Origin: UBA1081 sp045639185 | GTDB lineage: Bacteria; Bacillota; Clostridia; Oscillospirales; Acutalibacteraceae | Direction: 5' to 3' | DNA: 9,415 nt | Assembly: GCA_045639185.1 (NCBI GenBank) | Contig: JAZUCO010000019.1 | Span: forward strand, 1 to 9,415 | Shown here: piece by piece, positions 1 through 6,823 of the stretch | Numbering within the stretch: position 1 is the first letter of the stretch | Layout of the letters: each line of letters begins with the position of its first letter | The notes under the pieces: generated by a model | What the model saw: the letters and a program-made list of their open reading frames with translations, nothing else | Told to the model about the DNA's origin: nothing | Databases searched by the model: none | Program-made: the position numbers and the translations under genes

Positions 1-930
1 ATCAATAACATCATCATTGAATGTAAAAACTCTGTACTGCAGAGGATACATTGTAAGTGCAGTTGTTGCGAAGTCATAAATTGTATTGCCTGCAGCACTT
101 GTATAAACAGCACCGTCACTGCAATGTTCATGACCTGAGAAAACAACTCTGATACCTGCATTTGCAAATTTGCCGGCAGTTATTGTGTGATTTCTTATAA
201 TAAAGTTTCTGCTCACGATTCTCTGCATGGGAAGATGGTCAAGAAGATTGTGATGCATCATAAGAATGGGATATCTGCCTTCATCAGCAGCCTTTTCAGC
301 CATATCAACAACCCAATTAACTCTTTCTGTTGTCATACCGTCTTCTGTTGAGTAGTTTGCGTGGCAGGAGTCAAGAGCAATAAGTCTGTACTTTGTGCCG
401 AGGTCTGCTGTGTATGAACAAGTACCCTGGAGTCTGTCAATAGCCTTGTCATAACCGAAATCAGCATAGATATTCATAAAGTCTTCAAAAGTTGTGTCAT
501 CATTGTTGAGTGAAGCATCGTGATTGCCGTTGATAACAAAAACATCTTTACCTGTTGCTTCTTCAAAAGCTCTGAACTTAGCAGCAACATCAAGATGTTC
601 CTGAAGCACAACTCTGCCGTTGTCTGCAAGGTCACCGGGAATGAGAACATATTCGATTGAGTCATCCTCAGCGCACTGACGGAGAAATTCATCAATAATA
701 AATCCGCTTTCTTCATCCATTGAAGCACGTCTGTTTGCGTACCAATAAATAGGATCGTCAATTTCCATAGGCTGATCGGGATTTCCCTCGAGCTCTTCTG
801 ACGGAACATTGTAATGAAGATCAGAGGCAATTGCGATTTTAAGGTCATCTTCATCAGCAGCAAAAGCCATAACTGATACTGAAGACATAACCATAATCAC
901 AGCCATAACAATGCTTAAAAACTTTTTCAT
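1..930 (-). CDS. Secreted calcineurin-like metallophosphoesterase (C-terminus outside window)
   Basis: The frame is open from ATG at 930 to base 1, giving 310 residues without a stop, so the 3' end is missing. Residues 1-25 are a signal peptide: MKK, a long hydrophobic core, then AFAA before an acidic mature start. All metal-binding blocks of the calcineurin-like phosphoesterase fold are visible: DLH (D37, H39), GDLAD (D100, D103), GNHD (135-138), a histidine pair (H226-H227) and GHEH (266-269). The family hydrolyses phosphomono- or diesters at a two-metal centre; here it should act outside the cytoplasm. The substrate cannot be read from the sequence. AGAGGTG lies about 7 bases before the ATG, and a strong promoter (958-986) makes this a separate unit from the mgl operon upstream. 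A shorter open frame inside it (474-863) is a shadow. Cell-wall anchoring or extra domains may lie beyond the window. Confidence 0.9.
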   Translation of the reverse strand, partial: MKKFLSIVMAVIMVMSSVSVMAFAADEDDLKIAIASDLHYNVPSEELEGNPDQPMEIDDPIYWYANRRASMDEESGFIIDEFLRQCAEDDSIEYVLIPGDLADNGRVVLQEHLDVAAKFRAFEEATGKDVFVINGNHDASLNNDDTTFEDFMNIYADFGYDKAIDRLQGTCSYTADLGTKYRLIALDSCHANYSTEDGMTTERVNWVVDMAEKAADEGRYPILMMHHNLLDHLPMQRIVSRNFIIRNHTITAGKFANAGIRVVFSGHEHCSDGAVYTSAAGNTIYDFATTALTMYPLQYRVFTFNDDVID

Positions 931-957
931 AAAAAGCACCTCTCTTTAATTAATAAT

Positions 958-986
958 ATAATAGTGTTTTATGAAAATTTTGTCAA
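958..986 (-). promoter_or_regulatory. Promoter of the metallophosphoesterase gene
   Basis: On the minus strand TTGACA (986-981), a spacer of exactly 17 bases, and TATTAT (963-958) form a near-consensus vegetative promoter. It begins about 10 bases after the U-run of the mgl terminator, and the start codon is at 930. This leaves a leader of only about 20 bases. Confidence 0.8.
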
Positions 987-996
987 GGATTTTGCC

Positions 997-1024
997 AAAA
1001 AACCGCACAGATTACTCTGCACGG
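997..1024 (-). terminator. Intrinsic terminator of the mgl operon, overlapping the last gene's stop codon
   Basis: On the minus strand CCGTGCAGA (1024-1016) and TCTGTGCGG (1011-1003) form a 9-bp stem with two G-U pairs. The loop GTAA contains the TAA stop of the small membrane protein gene, and six U follow (1002-997). The two wobble pairs would be A-C mismatches in a plus-strand transcript, so the signal is directional. Confidence 0.8.
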
Positions 1025-1188
1025 TCATAAATTTCAGTACTATATTCAGCTTCGGTGCCTGTTTCTTTGTCTGCAGTGCTCACGGCAAAAACAAAACAGA
1101 AAACAAGCACACCTATGGCACACAGAACCATTATATTTGCCGTTTTCAGGCTCATTGTCACATTTTTATAAAGTCCGCCGTTTTTCAT
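1012..1188 (-). CDS. Small single-pass membrane protein at the end of the mgl operon
   Basis: This is a 58-residue protein that I do not recognise. It has a short polar N-terminus with two lysines, one hydrophobic helix at about residues 17-38, and an acidic tail (D40, E42, E46, E48, E52, D55, E58). The N-terminal lysines suggest an inside N-terminus and an outside tail. I chose the ATG at 1188 rather than an earlier one at 1203. It starts one base after the mglC stop, and the last mglC codons (Arg AGG, Lys AAG) form its ribosome site. Translation should therefore be coupled to mglC. Its stop lies in the loop of the operon terminator. A role as an accessory or regulatory subunit of the importer is inferred from position only. 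Confidence 0.72.
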   Translation of the reverse strand: MKNGGLYKNVTMSLKTANIMVLCAIGVLVFCFVFAVSTADKETGTEAEYSTEIYDRAE

Positions 1189-1189
1189 A

Positions 1190-2263
1190 TTACTTCCTCG
1201 CAAGATATTTTCTCATATCAACAGCGCAAGCCGCAAGAATGATTGCACCTTTGATAATATAAAGCATATTTGCAGAAACAGACAGGAAATTGAGTCCAAC
1301 AAAAATAATCTGAAGCAGAAAAACACCAATAACAACACCGCTTATCTTACCCGTACCGCCAACGAATGACACTCCGCCGATAACGCAGGCTGCAATTGCA
1401 TCGCTTTCATAATTTATTCCTGTACTTGCCGAGCTTGAAGCTATTCTTGCACCCTCAATAAAGCCGGTGATTGCATACATCACACCTGCCAGCACAAAAA
1501 CAGACACAATTGTAAGAAAAACATTCACACCCGAAACATTTGCCGCCTCTTCATTTGAGCCGACGGCAAACATATTCTTGCCGAATTTTGTTTTATTCCA
1601 TATTACCCACATTATAACCGTGATAACAAGCGAATAAAGAATATATCTCGGCACCGCAACACCGTCAATAGTGAAAAGTGTACCTCTTACAAAATCAGTA
1701 TAACTCTCATCAAGCCCTGAAAGAGTCTGTCCGTTGTTTGTACCTATCATCAGGTACATAAGCACAATACCGAAAATAATAAGCTGAGTTGAAAGTGTAA
1801 CTATAAACGGATGAAGCTTGAATTTTGCCACAAAAAAGCCGTTTACAAACCCCACAACGGCACCGATTGCCACAACAATCAGAAAAACTGCCCACAAAGG
1901 CATAACATCAAGGTCGGGAAACATCTTATTGGGATAACCCGTCATCTGCAGAAGTGATGCCGCAACACAGGCGGTAAGGCCCACGGCACGGCCTGCAGAA
2001 ATATCTGTGCCCGTAAGCACAATACACCCTGCGATTCCCAAAGCAATAGGAAGTTTTGATGCGGTAAGAGAAATAATGTTCACAACTGAAGAAAGCGACA
2101 GAAATGCAGGCACTCTAACGGTTATAAAAATTATTGCAACCGCAATTATAATGTACATCGCATTGTTGAATAATGCATCTGTAATTATTCTTTTTTTATC
2201 TTTGCCCGGCAGTTGACGAAAAACCGAAAACTTGCCCTGCGGCATCAAAGAATTATCTGACAT
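1190..2263 (-). CDS. mglC: Galactose/methyl-galactoside ABC importer permease MglC
   Basis: This 357-residue inner-membrane permease of the RbsC/MglC family (BPD_transp_2) would form a homodimer channel on the MglA ATPase. From memory it follows E. coli MglC closely in several blocks: LTGTDISAGR (83-92), the FP...MP stretch near 115-122, WNKTKFGKNMFAVG (222-235), NEEAANVSGVNV (237-248, the cytoplasmic coupling loop) and DAIAACVIGGVSFVGG (288-303). Hydrophobic spans recur at about 35-55, 68-84, 94-107, 123-143, 153-173, 206-222, 248-268 and 308-349. A polar N-terminal extension of about 25 residues precedes the first helix. AGGAGTGA sits about 6 bases before the ATG, right after a hairpin that fills the gap from mglA. 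The gene is third in mglBAC. Confidence 0.93.
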   Translation of the reverse strand: MSDNSLMPQGKFSVFRQLPGKDKKRIITDALFNNAMYIIIAVAIIFITVRVPAFLSLSSVVNIISLTASKLPIALGIAGCIVLTGTDISAGRAVGLTACVAASLLQMTGYPNKMFPDLDVMPLWAVFLIVVAIGAVVGFVNGFFVAKFKLHPFIVTLSTQLIIFGIVLMYLMIGTNNGQTLSGLDESYTDFVRGTLFTIDGVAVPRYILYSLVITVIMWVIWNKTKFGKNMFAVGSNEEAANVSGVNVFLTIVSVFVLAGVMYAITGFIEGARIASSSASTGINYESDAIAACVIGGVSFVGGTGKISGVVIGVFLLQIIFVGLNFLSVSANMLYIIKGAIILAACAVDMRKYLARK

Positions 2264-2277
2264 AAACTCACTCCTTA

Positions 2278-2312
2278 AACAATAATTTATCGCACAGCGA
2301 TAAATTATTGTT
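2278..2312 (-). repeat. Solo 35-bp hairpin repeat between mglA and mglC
   Basis: Arms of 16 bases (2278-2293 and 2297-2312) are perfect inverted copies of AACAATAATTTATCGC around a 3-base loop, ACA. The right arm begins at the A of the mglA TGA stop. The left arm ends 2 bases before the mglC Shine-Dalgarno, so the hairpin occupies almost the whole gap. No U-run follows, so it is not a standard terminator. It belongs to the same family as the ends of the elements at 3844-4163 and 7768-7967. Confidence 0.85.
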
Positions 2313-3832
2313 CACACATATTTCGCAGCGAGGGTCATAATTTCCTCCTGCGTTGCTGTTTTTGCGTCAACTTCCCCTGCTTTTCTGCCGCCCGACATCA
2401 CAATGATGCGGTCGCACACACCGAGAAGCTCAGGCATTTCCGAAGAAACCATAATAACAGTCTTTCCTTTTGATGCAAGGTCGAGAATAAGCTGATAAAT
2501 TTCATATTTTGCACCCACATCTATGCCTCTTGTTGGCTCATCAAGAAGAAGCACATCAGGATTTGTCAGAAGCCATCTGCCGAGAATGACTTTCTGCTGA
2601 TTTCCGCCCGAAAGAGTACGGATCTTAGTTGCCTGAGACGGAGTTTTTATCCGCATTGCGTCTATTGACCACTTTGTACTGTCTCTCATTTTCTTTTTGC
2701 TGAGAAACGGACCGCTTCTGTATTCATCGAGACTGGAAACAGTTGTGTTTTCGGTGATATCAAGAATTCCGAATATACCCGTTGCTCGTCGTTCTTCAGT
2801 AAGAAGCGCAAAACCGTTTTTTATAGATTCCCTTGCATTTCTGTTGTACACCTGTTTGCCGCCAAGAAAAATTTTTCCGCCTCGTCTTGCAGAGATTCCG
2901 AAAAGATTCTCAAGAAGTTCGGTTCTGCCTGAGCCGTCAAGCCCTGCAATACCGAGAATCTCACCCTTTCTGGCAGAAAACGAAACATCCTCCAGTTTTG
3001 CGTATTCAGCAGTAAGGTTTTCCACTCTCAGCCACTCTTCACCAAGATTGTGATTGCGCCCTGGATATCTGTTTGTAAGCTCTCTGCCCACCATAAGCTT
3101 TATAATTTCATCAACAGTCAGCTCTTTTGCAGATTTTGTTGCAATGTGCTTACCGTCACGCATAACGGTGACTTCGTCTGAAATTTTAAGAATCTCTTCC
3201 ATTTTATGAGAGATATAAATTATTCCGCAGCCTTGTTCACGAAGCATATTTATGATATCAAAAAGTCTTTCAACCTCTTTTTCGGTAAGTGAAGATGTCG
3301 GCTCATCAAAAACAATAACCTTTGCGTTATAGGAAACAGCCTTTGCGATTTCAACCATCTGACGCTGAGAAACGGGCATTTTTGCCATTATCATCGACGG
3401 GTCAACGGAAAGACCGAGTCTGTCAAAAATTCCCTTTGTCGCATTGTGCATTTTCCGTTCACTAGTGAACGGAAGATATTTTGAAACAGTAGGAAATCTG
3501 CCAAGCCACATATTGTCATTCACACTTCTTTTCAAAGCCTGATTAAGCTCCTGATGTACCATTGCAACACCGTTTTCAAGAGCTTCTTTTGAATTTCTGA
3601 AATTCACTTGTCTGCCCTCAAGAAAAACTTTTCCGCTGTCTGCCGAATAAACACCGAAAAGGCATTTCATCAGAGTTGACTTTCCTGCACCGTTTTCCCC
3701 CATGAGTGCGTGCACGGTGCCTGATTTCACGATGAGCGATACATTATCAAGCGCCCTCACACCGGGAAAAGACTTACACATATTTTCCATTCTGAGAAGA
3801 ACAGATTTTTTCTGATTATCTTTTTTGTTCAT
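2312..3832 (-). CDS. mglA: Galactose/methyl-galactoside importer ATP-binding protein MglA
   Basis: This 506-residue sugar-type ABC ATPase has two tandem nucleotide-binding domains. Domain 1 has Walker A GENGAGKST (45-53), the degenerate signature PVSQRQMVEIAKA (153-165) typical of MglA/RbsA, Walker B with VIVFDEPTS (172-180), and the switch histidine H209. Domain 2 has a degenerate Walker A, GLDGSGRTE (297-305, R instead of K), the full signature LSGGNQQK (407-414) and Walker B LLLDEPTRGIDVG (428-440). The second site lacks a normal switch histidine (SSE near 463-465). This asymmetry is usual in the family. The protein energises MglC from the cytoplasm. AGGTGAC lies 2 bases upstream of the ATG (3835-3841), directly after the 320-bp repeat element. 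The TGA stop touches the 2278-2312 hairpin. Confidence 0.95.
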   Translation of the reverse strand: MNKKDNQKKSVLLRMENMCKSFPGVRALDNVSLIVKSGTVHALMGENGAGKSTLMKCLFGVYSADSGKVFLEGRQVNFRNSKEALENGVAMVHQELNQALKRSVNDNMWLGRFPTVSKYLPFTSERKMHNATKGIFDRLGLSVDPSMIMAKMPVSQRQMVEIAKAVSYNAKVIVFDEPTSSLTEKEVERLFDIINMLREQGCGIIYISHKMEEILKISDEVTVMRDGKHIATKSAKELTVDEIIKLMVGRELTNRYPGRNHNLGEEWLRVENLTAEYAKLEDVSFSARKGEILGIAGLDGSGRTELLENLFGISARRGGKIFLGGKQVYNRNARESIKNGFALLTEERRATGIFGILDITENTTVSSLDEYRSGPFLSKKKMRDSTKWSIDAMRIKTPSQATKIRTLSGGNQQKVILGRWLLTNPDVLLLDEPTRGIDVGAKYEIYQLILDLASKGKTVIMVSSEMPELLGVCDRIIVMSGGRKAGEVDAKTATQEEIMTLAAKYV

Positions 3833-3843
3833 AAGTCACCTAT

Positions 3844-4163
3844 AAACAATAATTTATCGTGGTTCGATAAATTATTGTTTCAATTCGTAATTCGTAATTC
3901 GCAATGCGTAATTTCGGAACACCTTCGGTGTTGGATTTATAAAATTGTTTCAGCCAACCTTGTAGGGAACGATGCCTACATCGTTCCGTCCCGAGCTGAC
4001 ATCAGACTTTACGGACCGATCAGGGGATCGGTCCCTACACTGACGAAATAAACAGGTTTGATTATAAAATGAGTTAAAGGGCGAAGCCCTTTCCGAAATT
4101 GCAAATTGCGAATTTCCGATTGCCAATTTAATTTATCGGGGGTACCTCGATAAATTATTGTTT
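3844..4163 (-). mobile_element. 320-bp MITE-like composite palindromic element between mglB and mglA
   Basis: The ends are perfect 16-base inverted repeats, AAACAATAATTTATCG (3844-3859) and its complement (4148-4163). Each end is also a hairpin by itself: 3844-3859 with 3865-3880, and 4129-4138 with 4148-4157. Inside lie a near-symmetrical arm pair (3895-3917 with 4093-4115, 19 of 23 matching) and short hairpins at 3918-3932 and 4076-4092. The core is bounded by TGTAGGGA (3961-3968) and TCCCTACA (4032-4039) and holds two 9-bp hairpins (3966-3987 and 4013-4034). There is no coding capacity for a transposase, so mobility would depend on an enzyme elsewhere. The end overlaps the last codons of mglB. 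I see no convincing target-site duplication. This accounts for the whole mglB-mglA gap. Confidence 0.72.
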
Positions 4164-5237
4164 CCCCGTATATTTTTCATAAGGGATATTGATTCTCCAG
4201 TCACCGACCACATTATCTTCATCAATACCGTCAAAGGGATTTTTACCGTCACGATAATTTTTTGCAACATCAACAATTGCCGCAGCCATCCCCTCTGCAT
4301 CCTGTTTAATAGTGCCTGTCATAACACCCTGTTCAATTTTTGACTTCGCAGCATCTGTTGCATCAACACCGAAAACGGGAATTATTTTTCCGCCCTCTTT
4401 GTTATAACCGGCAGCCTGCAAAGATGCCACGGCACCCAACGCCATTTCATCATTATTTGCAATCACGAGTTCAACCATATTTTTTGAAGACTCGCTGTAT
4501 TTTGCAAGAATCGTACCCATATAGTTTGTTGCTGCTGCAGAAGACCAATTGCCGTCCTGATCTACAAGGTATTTATTGCTGTTTGCCTCATCATAAAACA
4601 CAAGCTCTGGCTTGTTGTTCTCTTTAAGCACCTTGTTTGCATCTTCAACCGCAAACTGCGTTCTTGCAATGGCTTCAAGGTTACCCTCCTGCCCTTTGAA
4701 CATAACATAGCTTATTTTTCCGTCACCGTTAAGATCAACAGCATCATAATTTTTTACAAGATAATTACCTATCATTTCACCTTGCATATGACCTGCCATT
4801 TCGTAATCGGTACCAACCATAATGCACTTGTCATAGCTCTTTATAACCGACTCATTTACAGAGCGGTTGAAGAAAACAACAGGTATCCCCTTTGCCTTTG
4901 CAAGATTCACAATATTCTTTGCCGCATCATCAGAGCCTGTATCCACAATATTCACCACAAGAAATGATGAGCCTTTTGCAATGGCTGTCTGCACCTGCTC
5001 AGTCTGGGTTGTCTGATTACTGTTGGAATCATAATTCTGAAACTTAAGCCCGGCATCTTTCAATTCTTTGTCAAGTGCCGCACGCACAGATGAAATATAT
5101 GTGTCGCTGTATGTGTAATAAAAAACTGCGATTTCACCCGTTTTTGCATTGCCGCTGTCTGACTGCTCTTTTTTATCGCAAGCGGAAAGCGCAAACACTA
5201 AAGCAAATGACAAGACCAATGATATAAATTTTTTCAT
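4155..5237 (-). CDS. mglB: Galactose/glucose-binding lipoprotein MglB
   Basis: This 360-residue extracellular binding protein has a lipoprotein signal: MKK, a hydrophobic core and lipobox LSAC with C20 as the lipid-anchored cysteine. The fold is that of the periplasmic-binding-protein/LacI-like sugar receptors. A calcium loop, DLNGDGKIS (168-176), matches the one in E. coli galactose-binding protein. Other matching blocks are VVFFNRS (120-126, N124), ART (191-193, R192), ANNDEMALGAV (260-270) and VFGVDAT (288-294, D292). By recalled alignment, the E. coli sugar contacts D154 and H152 are E188 and N186 here. AGGAGGT (5244-5250) precedes the ATG. The gene is first in the operon. Its last codons, AAA CAA TAA, lie inside the end of the repeat element at 3844-4163, so the final two residues are repeat-derived. 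Confidence 0.94.
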   Translation of the reverse strand: MKKFISLVLSFALVFALSACDKKEQSDSGNAKTGEIAVFYYTYSDTYISSVRAALDKELKDAGLKFQNYDSNSNQTTQTEQVQTAIAKGSSFLVVNIVDTGSDDAAKNIVNLAKAKGIPVVFFNRSVNESVIKSYDKCIMVGTDYEMAGHMQGEMIGNYLVKNYDAVDLNGDGKISYVMFKGQEGNLEAIARTQFAVEDANKVLKENNKPELVFYDEANSNKYLVDQDGNWSSAAATNYMGTILAKYSESSKNMVELVIANNDEMALGAVASLQAAGYNKEGGKIIPVFGVDATDAAKSKIEQGVMTGTIKQDAEGMAAAIVDVAKNYRDGKNPFDGIDEDNVVGDWRINIPYEKYTGKQ

Positions 5238-5264
5238 AAGTTTACCTCCTGAGTATATCTTGTA

Positions 5265-5306
5265 TTATTATTTTCCGTAAATCCGAAACTTAACCCTTGA
5301 ATTCAA
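5265..5306 (-). promoter_or_regulatory. Probable mgl operon control region (weak promoter candidate, palindrome)
   Basis: The only space for the mgl promoter lies between the MATE terminator (5316) and the mglB ribosome site (5250). The best pair I find is TTAAGT (5293-5288), 17 bases, TAATAA (5270-5265), which is poor at both boxes. A perfect 10-base palindrome TTGAATTCAA (5297-5306) lies just upstream and could bind a regulator. A weak core promoter would fit an activator-dependent sugar operon, but this is inference. Confidence 0.25.
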
Positions 5307-5315
5307 AAAAATTGC

Positions 5316-5349
5316 AAAAAAAATCAGCCTTTGCATTTGCAAAGACTGA
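5316..5349 (-). terminator. Intrinsic terminator after the MATE gene
   Basis: On the minus strand TCAGTCTTTGC (5349-5339) pairs with GCAAAGGCTGA (5334-5324): 11 bp, one G-U pair, loop AAAT, then eight U (5323-5316). A second, weaker hairpin (5361-5366 with 5371-5376, followed by U) overlaps the stop codon of the MATE gene. The tandem arrangement separates the exporter from mgl. Confidence 0.85.
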
Positions 5350-5362
5350 AAATATGTAAAAA

Positions 5363-6739
5363 TCAGGTTTCTGATTTCATTACTCTGTTTGCTTTTTTCA
5401 TTGTTTTGCCAAGGAAAATTGCGCTGAGTGTAAGTGAACACACTTCTGCAATGGGGAATGCAAACCAGACAAGAGTAAGATTTCCCGAAAGAGACAGAAG
5501 CCAGGCCACAGGAAGAAGTACAACAAGCTGACGGCAGACCGAAACAATAAGGCTGTAAAACGGATTACCGATTGCCTGACATACAGAACCTGCAATGATA
5601 CAGAATCCCGCAAGGCAGAAATGAAGTGCAATAATTCTCAGAGCAGGCACACCAATCTGCATCATCTCTTCTGATGCTTCAAACAACGACAAAAGAACCT
5701 GAGGCATTGTTTCAAACACTGCAAGACCTGCAAGCATAATGCCGACAGCCGAAATAATAGTAAGCTTTATTGTGCTTTTTACTCTGTCAGGCTTCTTTGC
5801 GCCGTAGTTGAATGCAATAATAGGCACCATTCCGTTGTTAAGACCGAAAATAGGCATAAATATAAAGCTCTGAAGTTTGAAATACGCACCAAAAACTGCC
5901 GCTGCAGTTTCATTGAATCCCATAAGTATACTGTTGAGACCGAAAGTCATAATTGAGCCGATTGACTGCATTATGATTGAAGGGAAACCAACCTTGTAAA
6001 TACCCTTTACTGTTGGAGTGTGCCAACGGATTTCTTTAAGCTTTATATGAACATCAGGGTTAAATTTAACATTCATAATAACAGCAACGATTGCAGCAAT
6101 AATCTGACCTGTTACAGTTGCAACAGCAGCACCCTTGACACCCATTGCAGGCATTCCGAATTTGCCGAAAATAAGAATAGGGTCAAGAATTATGTTAATT
6201 ACAGCACCGATAAGCTGAGTGATTGTGGCGTGAATTGTTCTGCCTGTTGACTGAAGAAGTCTTTCAAAACAGAACTGAGAGAAAATACCAACAGACAAGC
6301 CAAGACAGATTGATGCATAATCAGTACCGTACTGAATAATTTCTGCATTGTTGGTCTGAATCATAAAGAACGGCTTTGTGAGGAAAATACCGATAAGCGC
6401 AAACAGCACACCGCAGCAGAGTGACATAAAAATACCCACGTTTGCAGTTCTGTCTGCCTCGTCCTGTTTCTTAGCACCAAGAGCTTTTGAAAGAAGAGCA
6501 TTGATACCGACTGCTGTACCTGCACCGAATGCAATCATAAGATTCTGCAAAGGGAAAGCAAGTGAAACAGCAGTAAGCGCATTTTCACTTATTTTCGAAA
6601 CAAATACGCTGTCAACAATATTGTAGAATGCCTGAACAAGCATTGAAAGCATCATAGGAACAGCCATTGAGAAAAGCAGTTTTCCCGTTGATACAACACC
6701 CATTTTATTTTCAGGGGCAGTTAATTTTTTATCTTTCAT
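5363..6739 (-). CDS. MATE-family multidrug/metabolite exporter (MepA-like)
   Basis: At 458 residues this is the normal size for a MATE transporter, a 12-helix cation-coupled antiporter in the cytoplasmic membrane that exports drugs or metabolites. The two-fold internal repeat is visible. The first half has FYNIVDSVFVSKI (38-50), QSTGRT (163-168) and NIILDPILIFG (182-192). The second half has LNNGMVPIIAFNYGA (300-314) and QAIGNPFYSLIVSVCRQ (388-404). These blocks resemble the MepA branch. The start at 6739 has AGAGGAAA about 7 bases upstream. The gene has its own promoter (6793-6821) with an inverted repeat at the expected transcript start, and its own terminator. The substrate is unknown, and partnership with the nucleotidyltransferase before it is not established. 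Confidence 0.92.
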   Translation of the reverse strand: MKDKKLTAPENKMGVVSTGKLLFSMAVPMMLSMLVQAFYNIVDSVFVSKISENALTAVSLAFPLQNLMIAFGAGTAVGINALLSKALGAKKQDEADRTANVGIFMSLCCGVLFALIGIFLTKPFFMIQTNNAEIIQYGTDYASICLGLSVGIFSQFCFERLLQSTGRTIHATITQLIGAVINIILDPILIFGKFGMPAMGVKGAAVATVTGQIIAAIVAVIMNVKFNPDVHIKLKEIRWHTPTVKGIYKVGFPSIIMQSIGSIMTFGLNSILMGFNETAAAVFGAYFKLQSFIFMPIFGLNNGMVPIIAFNYGAKKPDRVKSTIKLTIISAVGIMLAGLAVFETMPQVLLSLFEASEEMMQIGVPALRIIALHFCLAGFCIIAGSVCQAIGNPFYSLIVSVCRQLVVLLPVAWLLSLSGNLTLVWFAFPIAEVCSLTLSAIFLGKTMKKANRVMKSET

Positions 6740-6759
6740 TTTATTATTTCCTCTTACAT

Positions 6760-6788
6760 AAAAAATCGGATGAATTATTCATCCGATT
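6760..6788 (-). terminator. Terminator of the nucleotidyltransferase gene, possibly also an operator for the MATE gene
   Basis: ATCGGATGAA (6765-6774) and TTCATCCGAT (6778-6787) form a perfect 10-bp inverted repeat around 3 bases; a further A-T pair extends it to 11 bp. On the minus strand six U follow (6765-6760), the form of an intrinsic terminator. The same palindrome begins about 5 bases after the -10 box of the MATE promoter, just where a repressor dimer would block initiation. The two readings are compatible. Confidence 0.7.
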
Positions 6789-6792
6789 CAGT

Positions 6793-6821
6793 ATGATATC
6801 ATATTAAAAATTTAATGTCAA
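6793..6821 (-). promoter_or_regulatory. Promoter of the MATE gene
   Basis: On the minus strand TTGACA (6821-6816) is a perfect -35, followed by 17 bases and TATCAT (6798-6793), one mismatch from consensus. It lies directly after the stop codon of the nucleotidyltransferase gene. The -10 sits inside a 12-base perfect palindrome, TATGATATCATA (6792-6803). Transcription should start near 6786, inside the 6764-6788 inverted repeat. Confidence 0.78.
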
Positions 6822-6823
6822 TA

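Noticed and set aside
474..863. Open frame of 129 residues on the minus strand inside the metallophosphoesterase gene
   Set aside because: It is out of frame with the true gene, which runs from 930 to base 1 with signal peptide and all metal-binding motifs; the shadow frame shows no motif and no ribosome site of its own.
964..1242. 92-residue plus-strand open frame across the mgl terminator
   Set aside because: It runs antisense to the mglC end and the small membrane gene and through a terminator; the minus-strand gene has a ribosome site and operon position.
2278..2312. Intrinsic terminator between mglA and mglC
   Set aside because: The hairpin is strong but AT-rich, is not followed by a U-run, and mglC starts 15 bases later with no promoter between them.
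2697..3053. 118-residue plus-strand open frame opposite mglA
   Set aside because: It is antisense to the linker and start of the second ATPase domain, with no motif and no expression signals.
3844..3917. CRISPR-like array, from the repeated AATTCGTAATTCGTAATTCGC stretch
   Set aside because: These are short, imperfect adjacent repeats without equal spacers or cas genes; they form one arm of the element's inverted repeat.
3844..4163. Possible riboswitch or structured non-coding RNA between mglB and mglA
   Set aside because: The segment is highly structured, but the same caps and core recur at 7768-7967 outside this operon, so a dispersed repeat explains it better. No known riboswitch core was recognised.
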